Positions 53,181-62,322 of a stretch of DNA of 64,000 nucleotides are shown piece by piece. Below the pieces are notes generated by a model. It saw only the letters and a program-made list of their open reading frames with translations. It did not search any database and had not been told where the DNA came from. The translations under genes and the position numbers were made by a program. Numbering within the stretch: position 1 is the first letter of the stretch; the number at the start of each line of letters is the position of its first letter. The stretch is from positions 186,001 to 250,000 of the forward strand of contig CAWAWM010000001.1 of NCBI GenBank assembly GCA_963785765.1, read 5' to 3'. Source of the DNA: DATBGO01 sp963785765. Its GTDB lineage: Bacteria; Actinomycetota; Actinomycetes; Streptosporangiales; Streptosporangiaceae.

Positions 53181-54260
53181 TCAGCTGAAGTAGCGGAAGA
53201 AGATGCTGCCGCTGGTGTCCGAGGCGGTCGTGGCCAGCAGACCGCCGAGCAGGGCGGGCCCGACCGCGGTCGAGGCTCCGGGGACGGTGCGCCGCGCGCT
53301 CCACCCGGTGTGCAGCGTCTGATACCGCACTTGCAGTGCGCGCGGTGCCTTATAGGCCAGCAGCAGCGGGCCGGCGCCGTGTCGGCCGAGGGCGGCGACC
53401 GCTGGCCCGGCGCCGGTCGCCGCGTGCGGCACGACCCTGGTCGCGGTCCAGGTCAGGTGACTGTGGCTCAGGTTCAGCGGGTCGGGGGTCGTGGCGTAGC
53501 GCACCTGGTAGGAGCGGTAACCCCGCCAGAACACGTACAGCGTGCCCCGGGCGGTGCCGGTCTGGACGTCGGCCAGGGCCGGCGCCGCGCCGGTCTTGGT
53601 GATCAGCGCCGAGGACAGCCAGTCCGACGGGGTCCAGGTAAAGCCGCGTCCGGCCGGGGTCCCGACGGAGTAGCGGACGTGGTCGAATGGTCCCTTCCAG
53701 GCCACGATCACGCGGTCATGCGCTGCGTTGGCCGGGAACAGCACCGCCGGGGCCGTGGTGGTGGCGGTCAGGGAGCCAGGCAGGGTGGCTGGGGCCGCCC
53801 ACGAGATCGTTCCGCCGGAGTGCGTCTGGCCCTGCGCGTAGTCAATCCTGGAGCTGCCCAGTTTCTTCCAGACCGCGAGCACGGCGTCGTGCCCGGTCGG
53901 GTCCGGATAGAAGCCGACCGCCGGGCCGGCGCTGGTCGCGGCGCCCGGAATGGTCCGGGCCGCCGACCAGCGGCCGCCAATCCTGAGCTCGTAATGGATG
54001 CGGTCATCGAACTTGCCTTTCCAGGCCACCAACGTGCCATTCGTTCCGGTCCCGGTCAGGAAGATCCGGGAGAGGCCGGGCGTGGCGTTGCTGAACGCGT
54101 GCGGTACCGGCCCCTTCGGGCCTGACCATGATCGCGGCGCGCTCGGCGCGGCGGTGGCCGCGGTGGCCGCGGTGGCTGCGGTGGCTGCGCCGAGCACACA
54201 GACCGTGCCTGCTGCGGCGACAGCCGTAGCCAGCCTGGACATCGGGCGGTTGAGCATCAT
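53181..54260 (-). CDS. secreted beta-propeller-like protein
   Basis: 359 residues. A signal peptide (to about residue 38) ends in an Ala/Thr run. The rest repeats a pattern of about 45-50 residues: LVAWKGKFDDRIHYELRIG, VLAVWKKLGSSRIDYA, VIVAWKGPFDHVRYSVG, YVFWRGYRSYQVRYA, LLAYKAPRALQVRYQ. These form about five blades ending in aromatic strands, as in lectin or sialidase-type propellers. No catalytic residues are apparent. A role in surface binding is only a guess. Confidence 0.75.
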   Translation of the reverse strand: MMLNRPMSRLATAVAAAGTVCVLGAATAATAATAATAAPSAPRSWSGPKGPVPHAFSNATPGLSRIFLTGTGTNGTLVAWKGKFDDRIHYELRIGGRWSAARTIPGAATSAGPAVGFYPDPTGHDAVLAVWKKLGSSRIDYAQGQTHSGGTISWAAPATLPGSLTATTTAPAVLFPANAAHDRVIVAWKGPFDHVRYSVGTPAGRGFTWTPSDWLSSALITKTGAAPALADVQTGTARGTLYVFWRGYRSYQVRYATTPDPLNLSHSHLTWTATRVVPHAATGAGPAVAALGRHGAGPLLLAYKAPRALQVRYQTLHTGWSARRTVPGASTAVGPALLGGLLATTASDTSGSIFFRYFS

Positions 54261-54462
54261 CGACCCTCACGTTCTGTTGATCTTGCGCCTGCCACGGTTC
54301 GGGCAGGCAGGCAGCACGCTAGGGGCGGGTACCTGGTAGCTGATCGGAGAAAACCTATGACCTGGCTGGGTATTGGCTGTGTTTCCGCCCTGCGGTTGAT
54401 CTAGGGCACCGGCCGCCCGCGCCTGGCTGGCCGGGGGGGTAGGGTCGGCGGCGAGTGCACCC

Positions 54463-55122
54463 GTGACTAAGGGGGCCACGCACGTGCAGCAAGGCAGGCC
54501 CACCGGCGCTGTGGCGGACAAGGTGAGCAGTGATCCGCAGGCCCGGATCCTCACCATCCCGAACGCCATCAGCCTGGCCCGCCTGGCGGGCGTCCCGGTG
54601 TTCCTGTGGCTGGTGCTCGGCGTGCGCACCCAGGCGGCCGACGCCTGGGCGGTCGGGCTGCTCATCGCGGCCGGGGCGTCGGACTGGCTGGACGGCAAGC
54701 TGGCCAGGGCACTCGGCCAGACCAGCCGCCTGGGCCAGGCGCTCGACCCGGCCGCCGACCGGCTGTACATCGTGGCCACGATTGTCTCGCTGGCTCTCCG
54801 CGCGATCATCGGCTGGTGGCTGGTGGCCCTGCTGGCCGCGCGCGAGCTGGTGCTGGGCGTGGTGCTCCTGGTGCTCAGGTCCCGGGGCTGGGAGCCACTG
54901 CAGGTGAGCTTCGTCGGCAAGGCCGCGACCGCGTGCCTGCTGTATGCGTTTCCGCTGCTGTTTCTCGGGGCCCACCAGGGCACGCTCGGCGACGTCACCC
55001 GGGTCACCGGTTGGGCGATGGCGATCTGGGGAACTGCACTCTACTGGTGCGCTGCGGTGCTCTACATAGTTCAGGCGCGCGGCCTCATCAGGGAAAACAA
55101 TAAGGAGGGCTTCGGCCGGTGA
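54463..55122 (+). CDS. CDP-alcohol phosphatidyltransferase
   Basis: 219 residues. The catalytic signature is SDWLDGKLARALGQ, followed by GQALDPAADRLY, which fits the DGxxAR(x8)GxxxDxxxD pattern. Several membrane helices surround it. It makes a phospholipid head group (PG, PI or related). It overlaps the next gene by GTGA, so the two are coupled. Confidence 0.88.
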   Translation: MTKGATHVQQGRPTGAVADKVSSDPQARILTIPNAISLARLAGVPVFLWLVLGVRTQAADAWAVGLLIAAGASDWLDGKLARALGQTSRLGQALDPAADRLYIVATIVSLALRAIIGWWLVALLAARELVLGVVLLVLRSRGWEPLQVSFVGKAATACLLYAFPLLFLGAHQGTLGDVTRVTGWAMAIWGTALYWCAAVLYIVQARGLIRENNKEGFGR

Positions 55123-57617
55123 AGGCTGTCGTGATGGCAGGCGGAGAGGGCACGCGGCTGCGCCCGATGACCGCCAATCAGCCGAAACCGCTGCTGCCTG
55201 TGGTCAACAAGCCGATCATGGAACACGTCCTCCGGCTGCTCCGCAAGCACGGATTCAACGAGACCGTCGTCACCGTCCAGTTCCTCGCCTCCATGGTGCG
55301 CAACTATTTCGGCGACGGCGAGGACTTCGACATGAGCCTGCAGTACGCGACCGAGGAGACGCCGCTGGGCACCGCGGGCAGCGTCAAGAACGCGCAGGAC
55401 GCGCTGCGGGATGAGCCGTTCCTGGTGATCTCCGGAGACGCGCTCACCGACATCGACCTCTCCGAGCTGGTCAGGTTCCACAAGGACAACGGCGCGCTGG
55501 TCACCGTGGGGCTGACCCGGGTGCCCGACCCGCTGGAGTTCGGCATCATCATCGTCGACGACGACGGCCGGATCCAGCGCTTCCTCGAGAAGCCGACCTG
55601 GGGGCAGGTCTTCTCCGACACGGTGAACACCGGGATCTATGTCATGGAGCCCGAGGTGCTGTCGGAGTTCCCGGCCGGCGAGCCTGCCGACTGGTCGGGC
55701 GACATCTTCCCGCAGCTGCTGGAGCGGGGCGCGCCGCTGTACGGCTGGATCGCCGACGGTTACTGGGAGGACGTCGGTACCCATGAGAGCTACCTGAAGG
55801 CCCAGGCCGACGTGCTGTCCGGCCGGGTCCAGGCGGACATCGACGGCTTCGAGATGTCGCCGGGCGTCTGGGTCGCCGAGGGCGCCGAGGTCGACCCGGA
55901 GGCGGTGCTGACCGGCCCGCTGTGCATCGGTGACTATGCCAAGATCGAAGCGGGCGTTCAGCTGCGCGAGTTCACCGTGGTGGGCAGCAACGTGGTGGTC
56001 AAGGAAGGCGCGTTCCTGCACCGTGCGGTGGTGCACAACAACGTCTACGTCGGGCCGGGCGCCACCCTGCGCGGCTGCGTGATCGGGAAGAACACCGACG
56101 TGATGGCGGCGGCCAGGATCGAGGAGGGCGCGGTCGTCGGGGACGAATGCGTGATCGAGCCGGAGGCGTACCTGTCCGCCGGGGTGAAGGTCTACCCGTT
56201 CAAGACCATCGAGGCCGGCGCCGTGGTCAACACCAGCGTCATCTGGGAGTCCCGCGGGCAGCGCACCCTGTTCGGCCCGCGCGGCGTCTCCGGCCTGATC
56301 AACGTGGAGATCACCCCGGAGCTGTGCGTCCGGCTGGCCAGCGCGTACGCGACCACCCTGCGGAAGGGCGCCGTGGTGACCACCTCCAGGGATGTGTCAC
56401 GGGCGGCCCGGGCGCTGAAGCGTTCTATGCATGGCGCCCTCAACGCCAGCGCGATCAACGTGATCGACCTGGAAGCGCAGCCGCTGCCAGTGGCCAGGTT
56501 CGAGACCGCCAGGGGCGAGTGCAGCGGCGGGATCGCGCTGCGGACCACCCCGGGCGATCCGCAGTCCATCGACATCATCTTCCTCGACGAACGAGGCGCC
56601 GACCTGTCGCAGGCGGCGCAGCGCAAGCTGGAACGCGTCTTCTCCCGGCAGGAATACCGGCGGGCCTTTCCCGGCGAGATCGCCGAGCTGACCTACCCGC
56701 CGCGGGTGGTGGAGGCCTACACCCACGAGCTGCTGCGCTGCGTGGATATGCACGGGGTGCGCGGCGCGGGGCTGAAGGTGGTGGTCGACTGCGCCGGCGG
56801 CACGGCCTCGCTGGTGCTGCCCGCCCTGCTGGGCCGGATCGGCGTGGACGTGCTCACCGTCAACAACCGGCTGGACGAGTCATCGCCGACGCAATCGCTG
56901 GCCCAGGTCCGGGCCGGGATGCACCGGCTGGCCGAGCTGGTGTCCTCATCCCGGGCCGCGTTCGGCGTCCGGTTCGATCCGGTCGGTGAGCGGATCACCC
57001 TGGTCGACGACAAGGGCGCGATGGTCGCCGATGAGCGGGCGCTGCTGGTCGTGCTGGACCTGATCGCGGCCGAGCGCCGGACCGGCCGGGTGGCCCTGCC
57101 GGTGACCACCACCCGGGTGGCCGAGCGGGTCTCCCGCTTCCACCAGGTCGAGATCGACTGGACGCCCACCTCGCTGCACGGCCTCTACGAGGCCACCGCG
57201 GCCGAGGATGTCATCTTCGCCGCCGATGGCCGCGGCGGTTACGTCGTCCCCGAGTTCTCCCGGTCCATCGACGGGATCGCCGCGTTCGCGCGGCTGCTGG
57301 GCCTGGTCGCCCGCACTCGGCTTACGATGAGCCAGATCGACGCCAGGATCCCCGCTGCCCACCTGCTCAAGCGGTCCATGCCGACGCCCTGGGCCGCGAA
57401 GGGCAGCGTCATGCGGACCGTGGTCGAAGCGGCCGGGGACCGGATCATCGACACCACCGACGGGGTCCGCGTGGTGGAGCCTGACGGCGGCTGGGTGCTG
57501 GTGCTGCCCGATCCGTCGGACGCGGTGACCCATCTGTGGGCCGAGGGCAGCGACAGCGATGCCGTGCAGGCGCTGCTCGACAAGTGGGCGGCCGTGGTCG
57601 AGCACGCGGGCCGCTGA
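55119..57617 (+). CDS. mannose-1-phosphate guanylyltransferase / phosphomannomutase fusion
   Basis: 832 residues. MKAVVMAGGEGTRLRPMTAN and QPKPLLPVVNKPI start the nucleotidyltransferase; VISGDALTDIDLSEL follows. A left-handed beta-helix (about 250-370) is recognisable from LTGPLCIGDYAKIEAGVQL-type repeats. The last 450 residues resemble a phosphohexomutase, with TTSRDVSRAARALKRS as the phosphoserine segment and VVDCAGGTASLVLP. It is thought to give GDP-mannose for glycolipids or glycoprotein mannosylation. Some homologues keep the mutase fold with weak activity. Confidence 0.9.
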   Translation: MKAVVMAGGEGTRLRPMTANQPKPLLPVVNKPIMEHVLRLLRKHGFNETVVTVQFLASMVRNYFGDGEDFDMSLQYATEETPLGTAGSVKNAQDALRDEPFLVISGDALTDIDLSELVRFHKDNGALVTVGLTRVPDPLEFGIIIVDDDGRIQRFLEKPTWGQVFSDTVNTGIYVMEPEVLSEFPAGEPADWSGDIFPQLLERGAPLYGWIADGYWEDVGTHESYLKAQADVLSGRVQADIDGFEMSPGVWVAEGAEVDPEAVLTGPLCIGDYAKIEAGVQLREFTVVGSNVVVKEGAFLHRAVVHNNVYVGPGATLRGCVIGKNTDVMAAARIEEGAVVGDECVIEPEAYLSAGVKVYPFKTIEAGAVVNTSVIWESRGQRTLFGPRGVSGLINVEITPELCVRLASAYATTLRKGAVVTTSRDVSRAARALKRSMHGALNASAINVIDLEAQPLPVARFETARGECSGGIALRTTPGDPQSIDIIFLDERGADLSQAAQRKLERVFSRQEYRRAFPGEIAELTYPPRVVEAYTHELLRCVDMHGVRGAGLKVVVDCAGGTASLVLPALLGRIGVDVLTVNNRLDESSPTQSLAQVRAGMHRLAELVSSSRAAFGVRFDPVGERITLVDDKGAMVADERALLVVLDLIAAERRTGRVALPVTTTRVAERVSRFHQVEIDWTPTSLHGLYEATAAEDVIFAADGRGGYVVPEFSRSIDGIAAFARLLGLVARTRLTMSQIDARIPAAHLLKRSMPTPWAAKGSVMRTVVEAAGDRIIDTTDGVRVVEPDGGWVLVLPDPSDAVTHLWAEGSDSDAVQALLDKWAAVVEHAGR

Positions 57618-58100
57618 CTCCGGCCGGGTTCGCCGCGAGAATCGCTGAGCTAACAGCGAAACCGAACATCTGGCCGGTCCGGTTTGTCCGACGGTGCGGC
57701 CTATCGGGCCGCGCTCTGGCGTCCCCGGCTGATCAGGTCCCTGGCCAGGCGGGCCTGAGCTGCTGAGTGCCGGCGCGGATGGCCTCGGGCGTGAGAGAAT
57801 CGCCGTCATTGTAGGTGGGCGGGTGCTCGGAGGTGCGGCCAGATGTGGCGGAGGCGTCGCCAGAGTGCGCCGGTTGGCCCGGCGCGGTCCGACGCTGCCC
57901 CGCACGGCCCGGCGGGGTCCGGATCGCTGAGCGCGGCTGGCGGACGTTGGTCTGCCACCGGGCGCCGTGTGTGGCGCATGGACCGCCACGCCGCGCCGCG
58001 GGTAGCTTGGAGCCCACCGGGGCACCCGCTGCAGGTCGGCCAATCCGGCGTGGGTACCGCGCAGATCGCATCGCCAACGGAGGGAAGGCTCGGCACAGAA
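57618..58100. other. 483-bp gap before garA
   Basis: GCGGCC near 57697 and GGCCGC near 57708 make a strong hairpin. Beyond this I see no supported gene. In related actinomycetes, as I recall, DUF881 and small basic protein genes stand between this fusion and the FHA gene; here they are absent. Confidence 0.45.
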
Positions 58101-58646
58101 ATGCCCAGCGTCTACTGCACCCGGTGCGGTCAGGAAAACCCGGAGGGCGCACGCTTCTGCTCGCAGTGCGGCTCGCCCCTGACCTACGGCTCTGGCGAGC
58201 ACGGCGCCGAGACGACGTCAACCATCTCGCTGGGCGGCGGGGATGTTGCCGATGGCGAGTTCGGTGACGAATCCCTCGCCGATGCCGCCACCCTGGACGC
58301 GCTGCCGCCCGGGACTGCCCTGCTCGTGGTCAGGCGCGGGCCCAACGCGGGCAGCCGGTTCCTGCTGGACAGCGACCTGACCCTGGTCGGCCGCCATCCC
58401 GACAGTGACATCTTCCTTGACGATGTGACGGTGTCCAGGCGCCATGCGGAGTTCTACCGTCAAGGGGGCGGATTCACCGTGCGTGATGTAGGCAGCCTCA
58501 ACGGGACCTACGTGAACCGCGAGCGGATCGAGGAGACCGAGCTGAACAGCGGTGACGAGGTGCAGGTCGGCAAGTTTCGGCTGGTGTTCCTGCTGGGCCC
58601 GCGCTCTGCAGCGGAGCATGGCGGAGGCGCGCAGGTCTGGGGATGA
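58101..58646 (+). CDS. FHA-domain protein GarA/OdhI type
   Basis: 181 residues. A zinc-finger-like head CTRCGQENPEGARFCSQCGS precedes ETTSTISLGG, matching the ETTS region phosphorylated by PknB/PknG in GarA and OdhI. The FHA domain has LVGRHPDSDIFLDDVTVS, SRRHAEF and GSLNGTYVN. Unphosphorylated GarA inhibits 2-oxoglutarate dehydrogenase and glutamate enzymes. AGGGA lies upstream of ATG 58101. It overlaps the ftsR gene by ATGA. Confidence 0.92.
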   Translation: MPSVYCTRCGQENPEGARFCSQCGSPLTYGSGEHGAETTSTISLGGGDVADGEFGDESLADAATLDALPPGTALLVVRRGPNAGSRFLLDSDLTLVGRHPDSDIFLDDVTVSRRHAEFYRQGGGFTVRDVGSLNGTYVNRERIEETELNSGDEVQVGKFRLVFLLGPRSAAEHGGGAQVWG

Positions 58647-59482
58647 ACGCTCAGCCCGCGCGGTCCTACCTGGGAATCGGCGAGGTGCTCGCCCAGCTCC
58701 GCGCCGACTTCCCTGACATCAGCGTCTCGAAGATCCGATTCCTCGAATCGGAGGGGCTGATCGAGCCGGCCCGGTCGCCGTCGGGGTACCGCAGGTTCGC
58801 CGCCGCGGATGTCGAGCGGCTCAGGTACATCCTGACCGCCCAGCGGGACCAGTACCTCCCGTTGCGCGTGATCAAGGAGCGGCTGGTGCCAGCCGATCGC
58901 GCGGCGCAGGCGAGCGGCGCGGCCGGAACCGGATTGCGGGCTGATCAGCAGGCTGACGGCCGTCCGGCCATGCTGAGCAGGCGGGAGCTGGCCGAGGCGG
59001 CGGGCATCGACGACAGCCAGCTGGCCGAGCTGGAAACCTTCGGCCTGGTCCGCCGGGTCGGCAGGCAGTATGGCCCCGATGCGCTGCAGGTGGCCAGGAC
59101 GGTGGCCGCGCTGGCCGGCTACGGCGTGCAGGCCAGGCACCTGCGCGCGGTCCGGGCCGCGGCCGAGCGCGAGACTTCGCTGATCGAGCAGGTGGTCGCG
59201 CCCACGCTGCGGCAGCGTAACCCCGGGGCCAGGCAGCAGGCCGGTCAGACCGCACGCGAGATAGCTGCGCTGTCCTTGCGGCTGCACCGGGCGCTGATCG
59301 AGGCCGCGCTGGCCGAGGCGGGCTTCGCGGGGGACGGGCTGCCCGAGGCGCTGCTGGGCGCCGACTGGCCGCCGGCCGGGGCGGACCGATCAGGATTCGG
59401 GACCGCCGGGCCGGCCTTCCCGCCCGATCACGCTGGTAGCACGCCATGCGAGGACCGTGAATTCGGCGGGGCCAGCGCCTGA
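58643..59482 (+). CDS. MerR-family regulator FtsR
   Basis: 279 residues. GIGEVLAQLRADFPDISVSK and IRFLESEGLIEPARSPSGYR make the MerR DNA-binding domain (about 9-75). The middle carries MLSRRELAEAAGIDDSQLAEL, and a long helical C-terminal part follows. In Corynebacterium the orthologue FtsR controls ftsZ. Position between garA and the bifunctional nuclease gene is standard for actinobacteria. Confidence 0.88.
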   Translation: MNAQPARSYLGIGEVLAQLRADFPDISVSKIRFLESEGLIEPARSPSGYRRFAAADVERLRYILTAQRDQYLPLRVIKERLVPADRAAQASGAAGTGLRADQQADGRPAMLSRRELAEAAGIDDSQLAELETFGLVRRVGRQYGPDALQVARTVAALAGYGVQARHLRAVRAAAERETSLIEQVVAPTLRQRNPGARQQAGQTAREIAALSLRLHRALIEAALAEAGFAGDGLPEALLGADWPPAGADRSGFGTAGPAFPPDHAGSTPCEDREFGGASA

Positions 59483-59664
59483 CACCGGGCCCGCAAAGGG
59501 CCAGGCCGGGCGAGGCGGGGCCAGGGTTGTCCGGCTCCCGGGCTATGCCGCCCGGGTGCGGGCCGCTGCGCCCAGATAGCGGGTGTACGTTGACAAAGGG
59601 AATGCCTTTAAGCAGGGTCCAGAGTACAGGCAGCGCAGCAGGCGCTTTGAGGGACGGAGCCGCC

Positions 59665-60135
59665 GTGAGGCAGATGGAGGTCGTTGGCGTCCGCGTCGAG
59701 ATGCCCACGAACCAGCCCATCGTCCTGCTCAAGGAGACGCAGGGGGAGAGGTACTTGCCGATCTGGATCGGCCCGATGGAGGCGACGGCGATCGCCTATG
59801 CGCAGCAGGGCCTGGTGCCGGCCCGGCCGCTCACGCATGACCTGCTCCGTGATGTGCTGCAAGCCCTAGAGGTGCAGCTGAAGACGGTCAACATCACCGA
59901 GCTCAGGGACGGGATCTTCTTCGCCGACCTGATCTTCTCCAACGGCAAGGAGGTGAGCGCCCGGCCGTCGGACTCGATCGCCCTGGCCCTGCGGACCGGC
60001 GCGACCATCTTCGCCAGTGACGAGATCCTCGACGAGGCAGGCATCGCGATTCCCGACGAGCAAGAGGACGAGGTAGAGAAGTTCCGCGAGTTTCTCGACA
60101 CCATCACGCCCGAGGACTTCGGCCGCGCCACGTGA
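59665..60135 (+). CDS. bifunctional nuclease family protein (BFN/DUF151)
   Basis: 156 residues. VVGVRVEMPTNQPIVLLKE, LPIWIGPMEATAIAYAQQG and RPLTHDLLRDVLQ fit the BFN domain; SARPSDSIALALRTGATIFA is the typical later motif. Its biochemical job in actinobacteria is uncertain; plant homologues are nucleases. GTG 59665 after GACGGAGCC is the best start. An upstream in-frame ATG is less likely. Confidence 0.9.
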   Translation: MRQMEVVGVRVEMPTNQPIVLLKETQGERYLPIWIGPMEATAIAYAQQGLVPARPLTHDLLRDVLQALEVQLKTVNITELRDGIFFADLIFSNGKEVSARPSDSIALALRTGATIFASDEILDEAGIAIPDEQEDEVEKFREFLDTITPEDFGRAT

Positions 60136-60380
60136 GCTCGCCGGGCGGGCGCTGGCGCACCATGGTGCCGCAGTCCGGTGCTGGCCAGGCCGCGCTATGG
60201 CCCGGGCTGGGTATGGACCTGGGTGACGCGAGGATGATGCTTTTTCCTGACTCAGTACTCGACCGCGACGCGCCGTGGCAGATCGTTGACGAGCTCGCTA
60301 CCTGCGGCCTACGGTTCGAGACGAGTACCCAGGGACATCGCTCCCGGGCCGGAGGTGGGCGTGGCGGTAACCAAGGGTGA
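60132..60380 (+). CDS. possible small coupled protein
   Basis: 82 residues starting at GTG that overlaps the nuclease gene stop (GTGA) and ending 20 bp inside the next gene. LGDARMMLFPDSVLDRDAPW and QIVDELATCGLRFE look protein-like; the C-terminal 20 residues are Gly/Arg-rich. I do not recognise it. Overlap signatures argue for a real gene, composition of the tail against. Confidence 0.35.
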   Translation: MSSPGGRWRTMVPQSGAGQAALWPGLGMDLGDARMMLFPDSVLDRDAPWQIVDELATCGLRFETSTQGHRSRAGGGRGGNQG

Positions 60381-60969
60381 CGGACAGGAGCCCGGCGCAC
60401 GGGGCGCCGCTGCCCGGCACGCCGACGAGCAGGGGCTGTTGTTTGGCGAGGAAATCACCGCGCGGCCCGAGGACATCGGGTACCGCGGTCCCATGGCCTG
60501 CACCGCGGCCGGGATCACCTACCGGCAGCTCGACTACTGGGCGCGGACCGGCCTGGTCGAGCCCAGCGTCCGCGCCGCCACCGGATCCGGGTCGCAGCGG
60601 CTCTACGGGTTCCGCGACATCCTGGTGCTCAAGATCGTCAAGCGGCTGTTGGACGCCGGCATATCGCTGCAGCAGATCAGGACCGTGCTGACGCACTTGC
60701 GCGAGCACGGTGCCGGTGACCTCGCCCAGGTCACGCTCATGAGCGACGGCGTCAGCGTCTACCAATGCACGTCCGATGACCAGGTGGTGGACCTGATGGC
60801 GGGCGGCCAGGGGGTGTTCGGTATCGCGCTCGGCCGGGTCTGGCAGGAGGTCGAGGGTAGCCTCGCCGAGCTACCCGCCGAGCGGGCCGCGGCCGACGAG
60901 CCGGACGGCCTGCCCGGGACCAGCACCGCGGACGAGCTGTCCAGGCGGCGGGCCCGCAGGATCAGCTGA
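60361..60969 (+). CDS. MerR-family regulator
   Basis: 202 residues. GYRGPMACTAAGITYRQLDY and WARTGLVEPSVRAATGSGSQ with RLYGFRDILVLKIVKRLLDA form the DNA-binding part (about 38-110); GISLQQIRTVLTHLREHG follows. The C-terminus carries a VYQCTSDDQVVDLMAGGQ sensor-like segment. GGAGG lies before GTG 60361. It is the second MerR gene usually found ahead of gcvP in actinobacteria; target unknown. Confidence 0.9.
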   Translation: MAVTKGDGQEPGARGAAARHADEQGLLFGEEITARPEDIGYRGPMACTAAGITYRQLDYWARTGLVEPSVRAATGSGSQRLYGFRDILVLKIVKRLLDAGISLQQIRTVLTHLREHGAGDLAQVTLMSDGVSVYQCTSDDQVVDLMAGGQGVFGIALGRVWQEVEGSLAELPAERAAADEPDGLPGTSTADELSRRRARRIS

Positions 60970-61477
60970 GCGCGCGGCCGACCTCAGCGCCGGGACTGGC
61001 TGGCCGCAGCACCGGGGCGGGTCCGGTTTGTTCGGTTAGCTCGCTTTTCTCCGTTGATTCTTGTGCGCAGGTTCCGCATTGTTCGGCTCGGTTGCGCACA
61101 GCCCGACCGGCGTCGGCTGCCCGCCCCGGTGCGGTCTTCATTGCAGTGCGGACGCCGTCCGGCCTGGTGAAGGGGCGCAAGTACGGAAATGCCGTACCTG
61201 GGCCCATCCACCAGGTGAGAACCCGGGCGCAGCCCGGGCACTGGGCTGATCACCTGCCGGGGCATTTGAGCTGAGCACCCGTCTGAGCCCTCGCCTGGGC
61301 ACTGGGCTGGGTACCGGGCTGAGCACTGGCCCGCGGGCCGGCGGCCACCGTGAAGGCCTCCCGGCTGGCCGGCACGCCACGGCGAGCCTCGCCGCGGCCG
61401 GGCCAGCGTCACGGGCATCAGGACCCGGGCGACCATGATCACTATCTTGTTGCGCACTGAGCTTCTTCTTCCAGATT
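60970..61477. other. 508-bp gap between merR and ArsR-type genes
   Basis: The two genes converge on it. I see no supported gene: open frames on both strands are Arg/Pro-rich. Short stretches around 61020-61090 are AT-richer than the surroundings. No clear terminator stem with a T-run was found. Confidence 0.45.
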
Positions 61478-62170
61478 TCATCGACGGGCCGCCGCCAGCA
61501 GGGCGAGCAGCGGCACGATCCGCTCTGCCGGAATGGCGTACTGACCGCGCAACGAGGTACGCAGCCAGCCGGCCGCGACCAGGTGGCGCAGATGGTGGTA
61601 GAGCTGTCCGGTGGTGCCGAGCCGCTCGTGGCGGCCGAGCTCGGCCGCCGTGCGGACGCCGGACAGGATCTGCTGCAACAGCAGCAGCCGCACCGGATGC
61701 GCGAGCGCGGCGAGCATCCCGGCTGACTGCGACCAGTCGTCGGCCAGCAGCGTCTCGACCAGCTGGCCCTCCTGCCATTCGTAATGCTCGCCACCCGGCA
61801 GCGTGACCGTCCCGGTGAACAGCACCGCTCCGGGATCGGCGGTGCGCTCCTTGAGCCCGGCAAGTGCCCAGAACGGCCCGGCGTCCGATCCGCCCGGCTT
61901 CGTGCCAGGCGGCTCCGCGGCTCCGTTGCTGGGGTCTTGGCGCGGCGCGGTGGCCTGGCGCTGCGCCGCGTGCTGGCGCTGGGTAGCCTGCTGACCCGGC
62001 GCGGCGTCCTGGTGCGAGGCGGTGTCGGAACGCGTCGCGGTGTCGGGACGCGCTGCGGTGTCGGGACGCGCTGCGGTGTCGTGGGTTGCGGTGTCCTCCA
62101 GCCGGGCCAGCCGCTCCTCGAGCTGGCTAACACGCTCGGCCAATGCCTGGTCCCGCTCGGCTCCGGTCAT
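61478..62170 (-). CDS. ArsR-like helix-turn-helix regulator with disordered linker
   Basis: 230 residues from ATG 62170. A short coiled coil (ALAERVSQLEERLARLED) precedes a Gln/Asp/Thr/Ala-rich linker with repeats. The winged-helix part reads AGMLAALAHPVRLLLLQQIL and ERLGTTGQLYHHLRHLVAAG, then WLRTSLRGQYAIPAERIVPL. LPGGEHYEWQEGQLVETLLA before it may be the sensing segment. Ligand unknown. A clean promoter ends right at the ATG, so the mRNA is probably leaderless. Confidence 0.85.
   Translation of the reverse strand: MTGAERDQALAERVSQLEERLARLEDTATHDTAARPDTAARPDTATRSDTASHQDAAPGQQATQRQHAAQRQATAPRQDPSNGAAEPPGTKPGGSDAGPFWALAGLKERTADPGAVLFTGTVTLPGGEHYEWQEGQLVETLLADDWSQSAGMLAALAHPVRLLLLQQILSGVRTAAELGRHERLGTTGQLYHHLRHLVAAGWLRTSLRGQYAIPAERIVPLLALLAAARR
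62020..62100 (-). repeat. 18-bp in-frame repeats (DTAARP units)
   Basis: About four degenerate 6-residue units (DTAARP, DTAARP, DTATRS, DTASHQ) lie in the linker of the ArsR-like protein. The unit length is a multiple of three. Confidence 0.75.
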
Positions 62171-62205
62171 GACAGTGATACTACGAAGATACGTAAATAC
62201 GTCAA
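62171..62205 (-). promoter_or_regulatory. promoter and candidate operator of the ArsR-like gene
   Basis: On the minus strand TTGACG (62205-62200) and TAGTAT (62183-62178) are separated by 16 bp, with the ATG at 62170 about seven bases after the -10. The spacer holds ACGTATTTACGT, an inverted repeat that could bind the regulator itself. AT-richness is striking against the surrounding GC-rich DNA. Confidence 0.6.
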
Positions 62206-62322
62206 TAAGTATTACGGCCTGGTCGGCGGCAGGCCCGCGGAGCCCGCAGATTCGCGCCGCTGCTTGCCGCAAGCCGGGGCCGGTGCTGTCCTGCTCGGGT
62301 ACGCTCAAAGCAGCTGACGACA

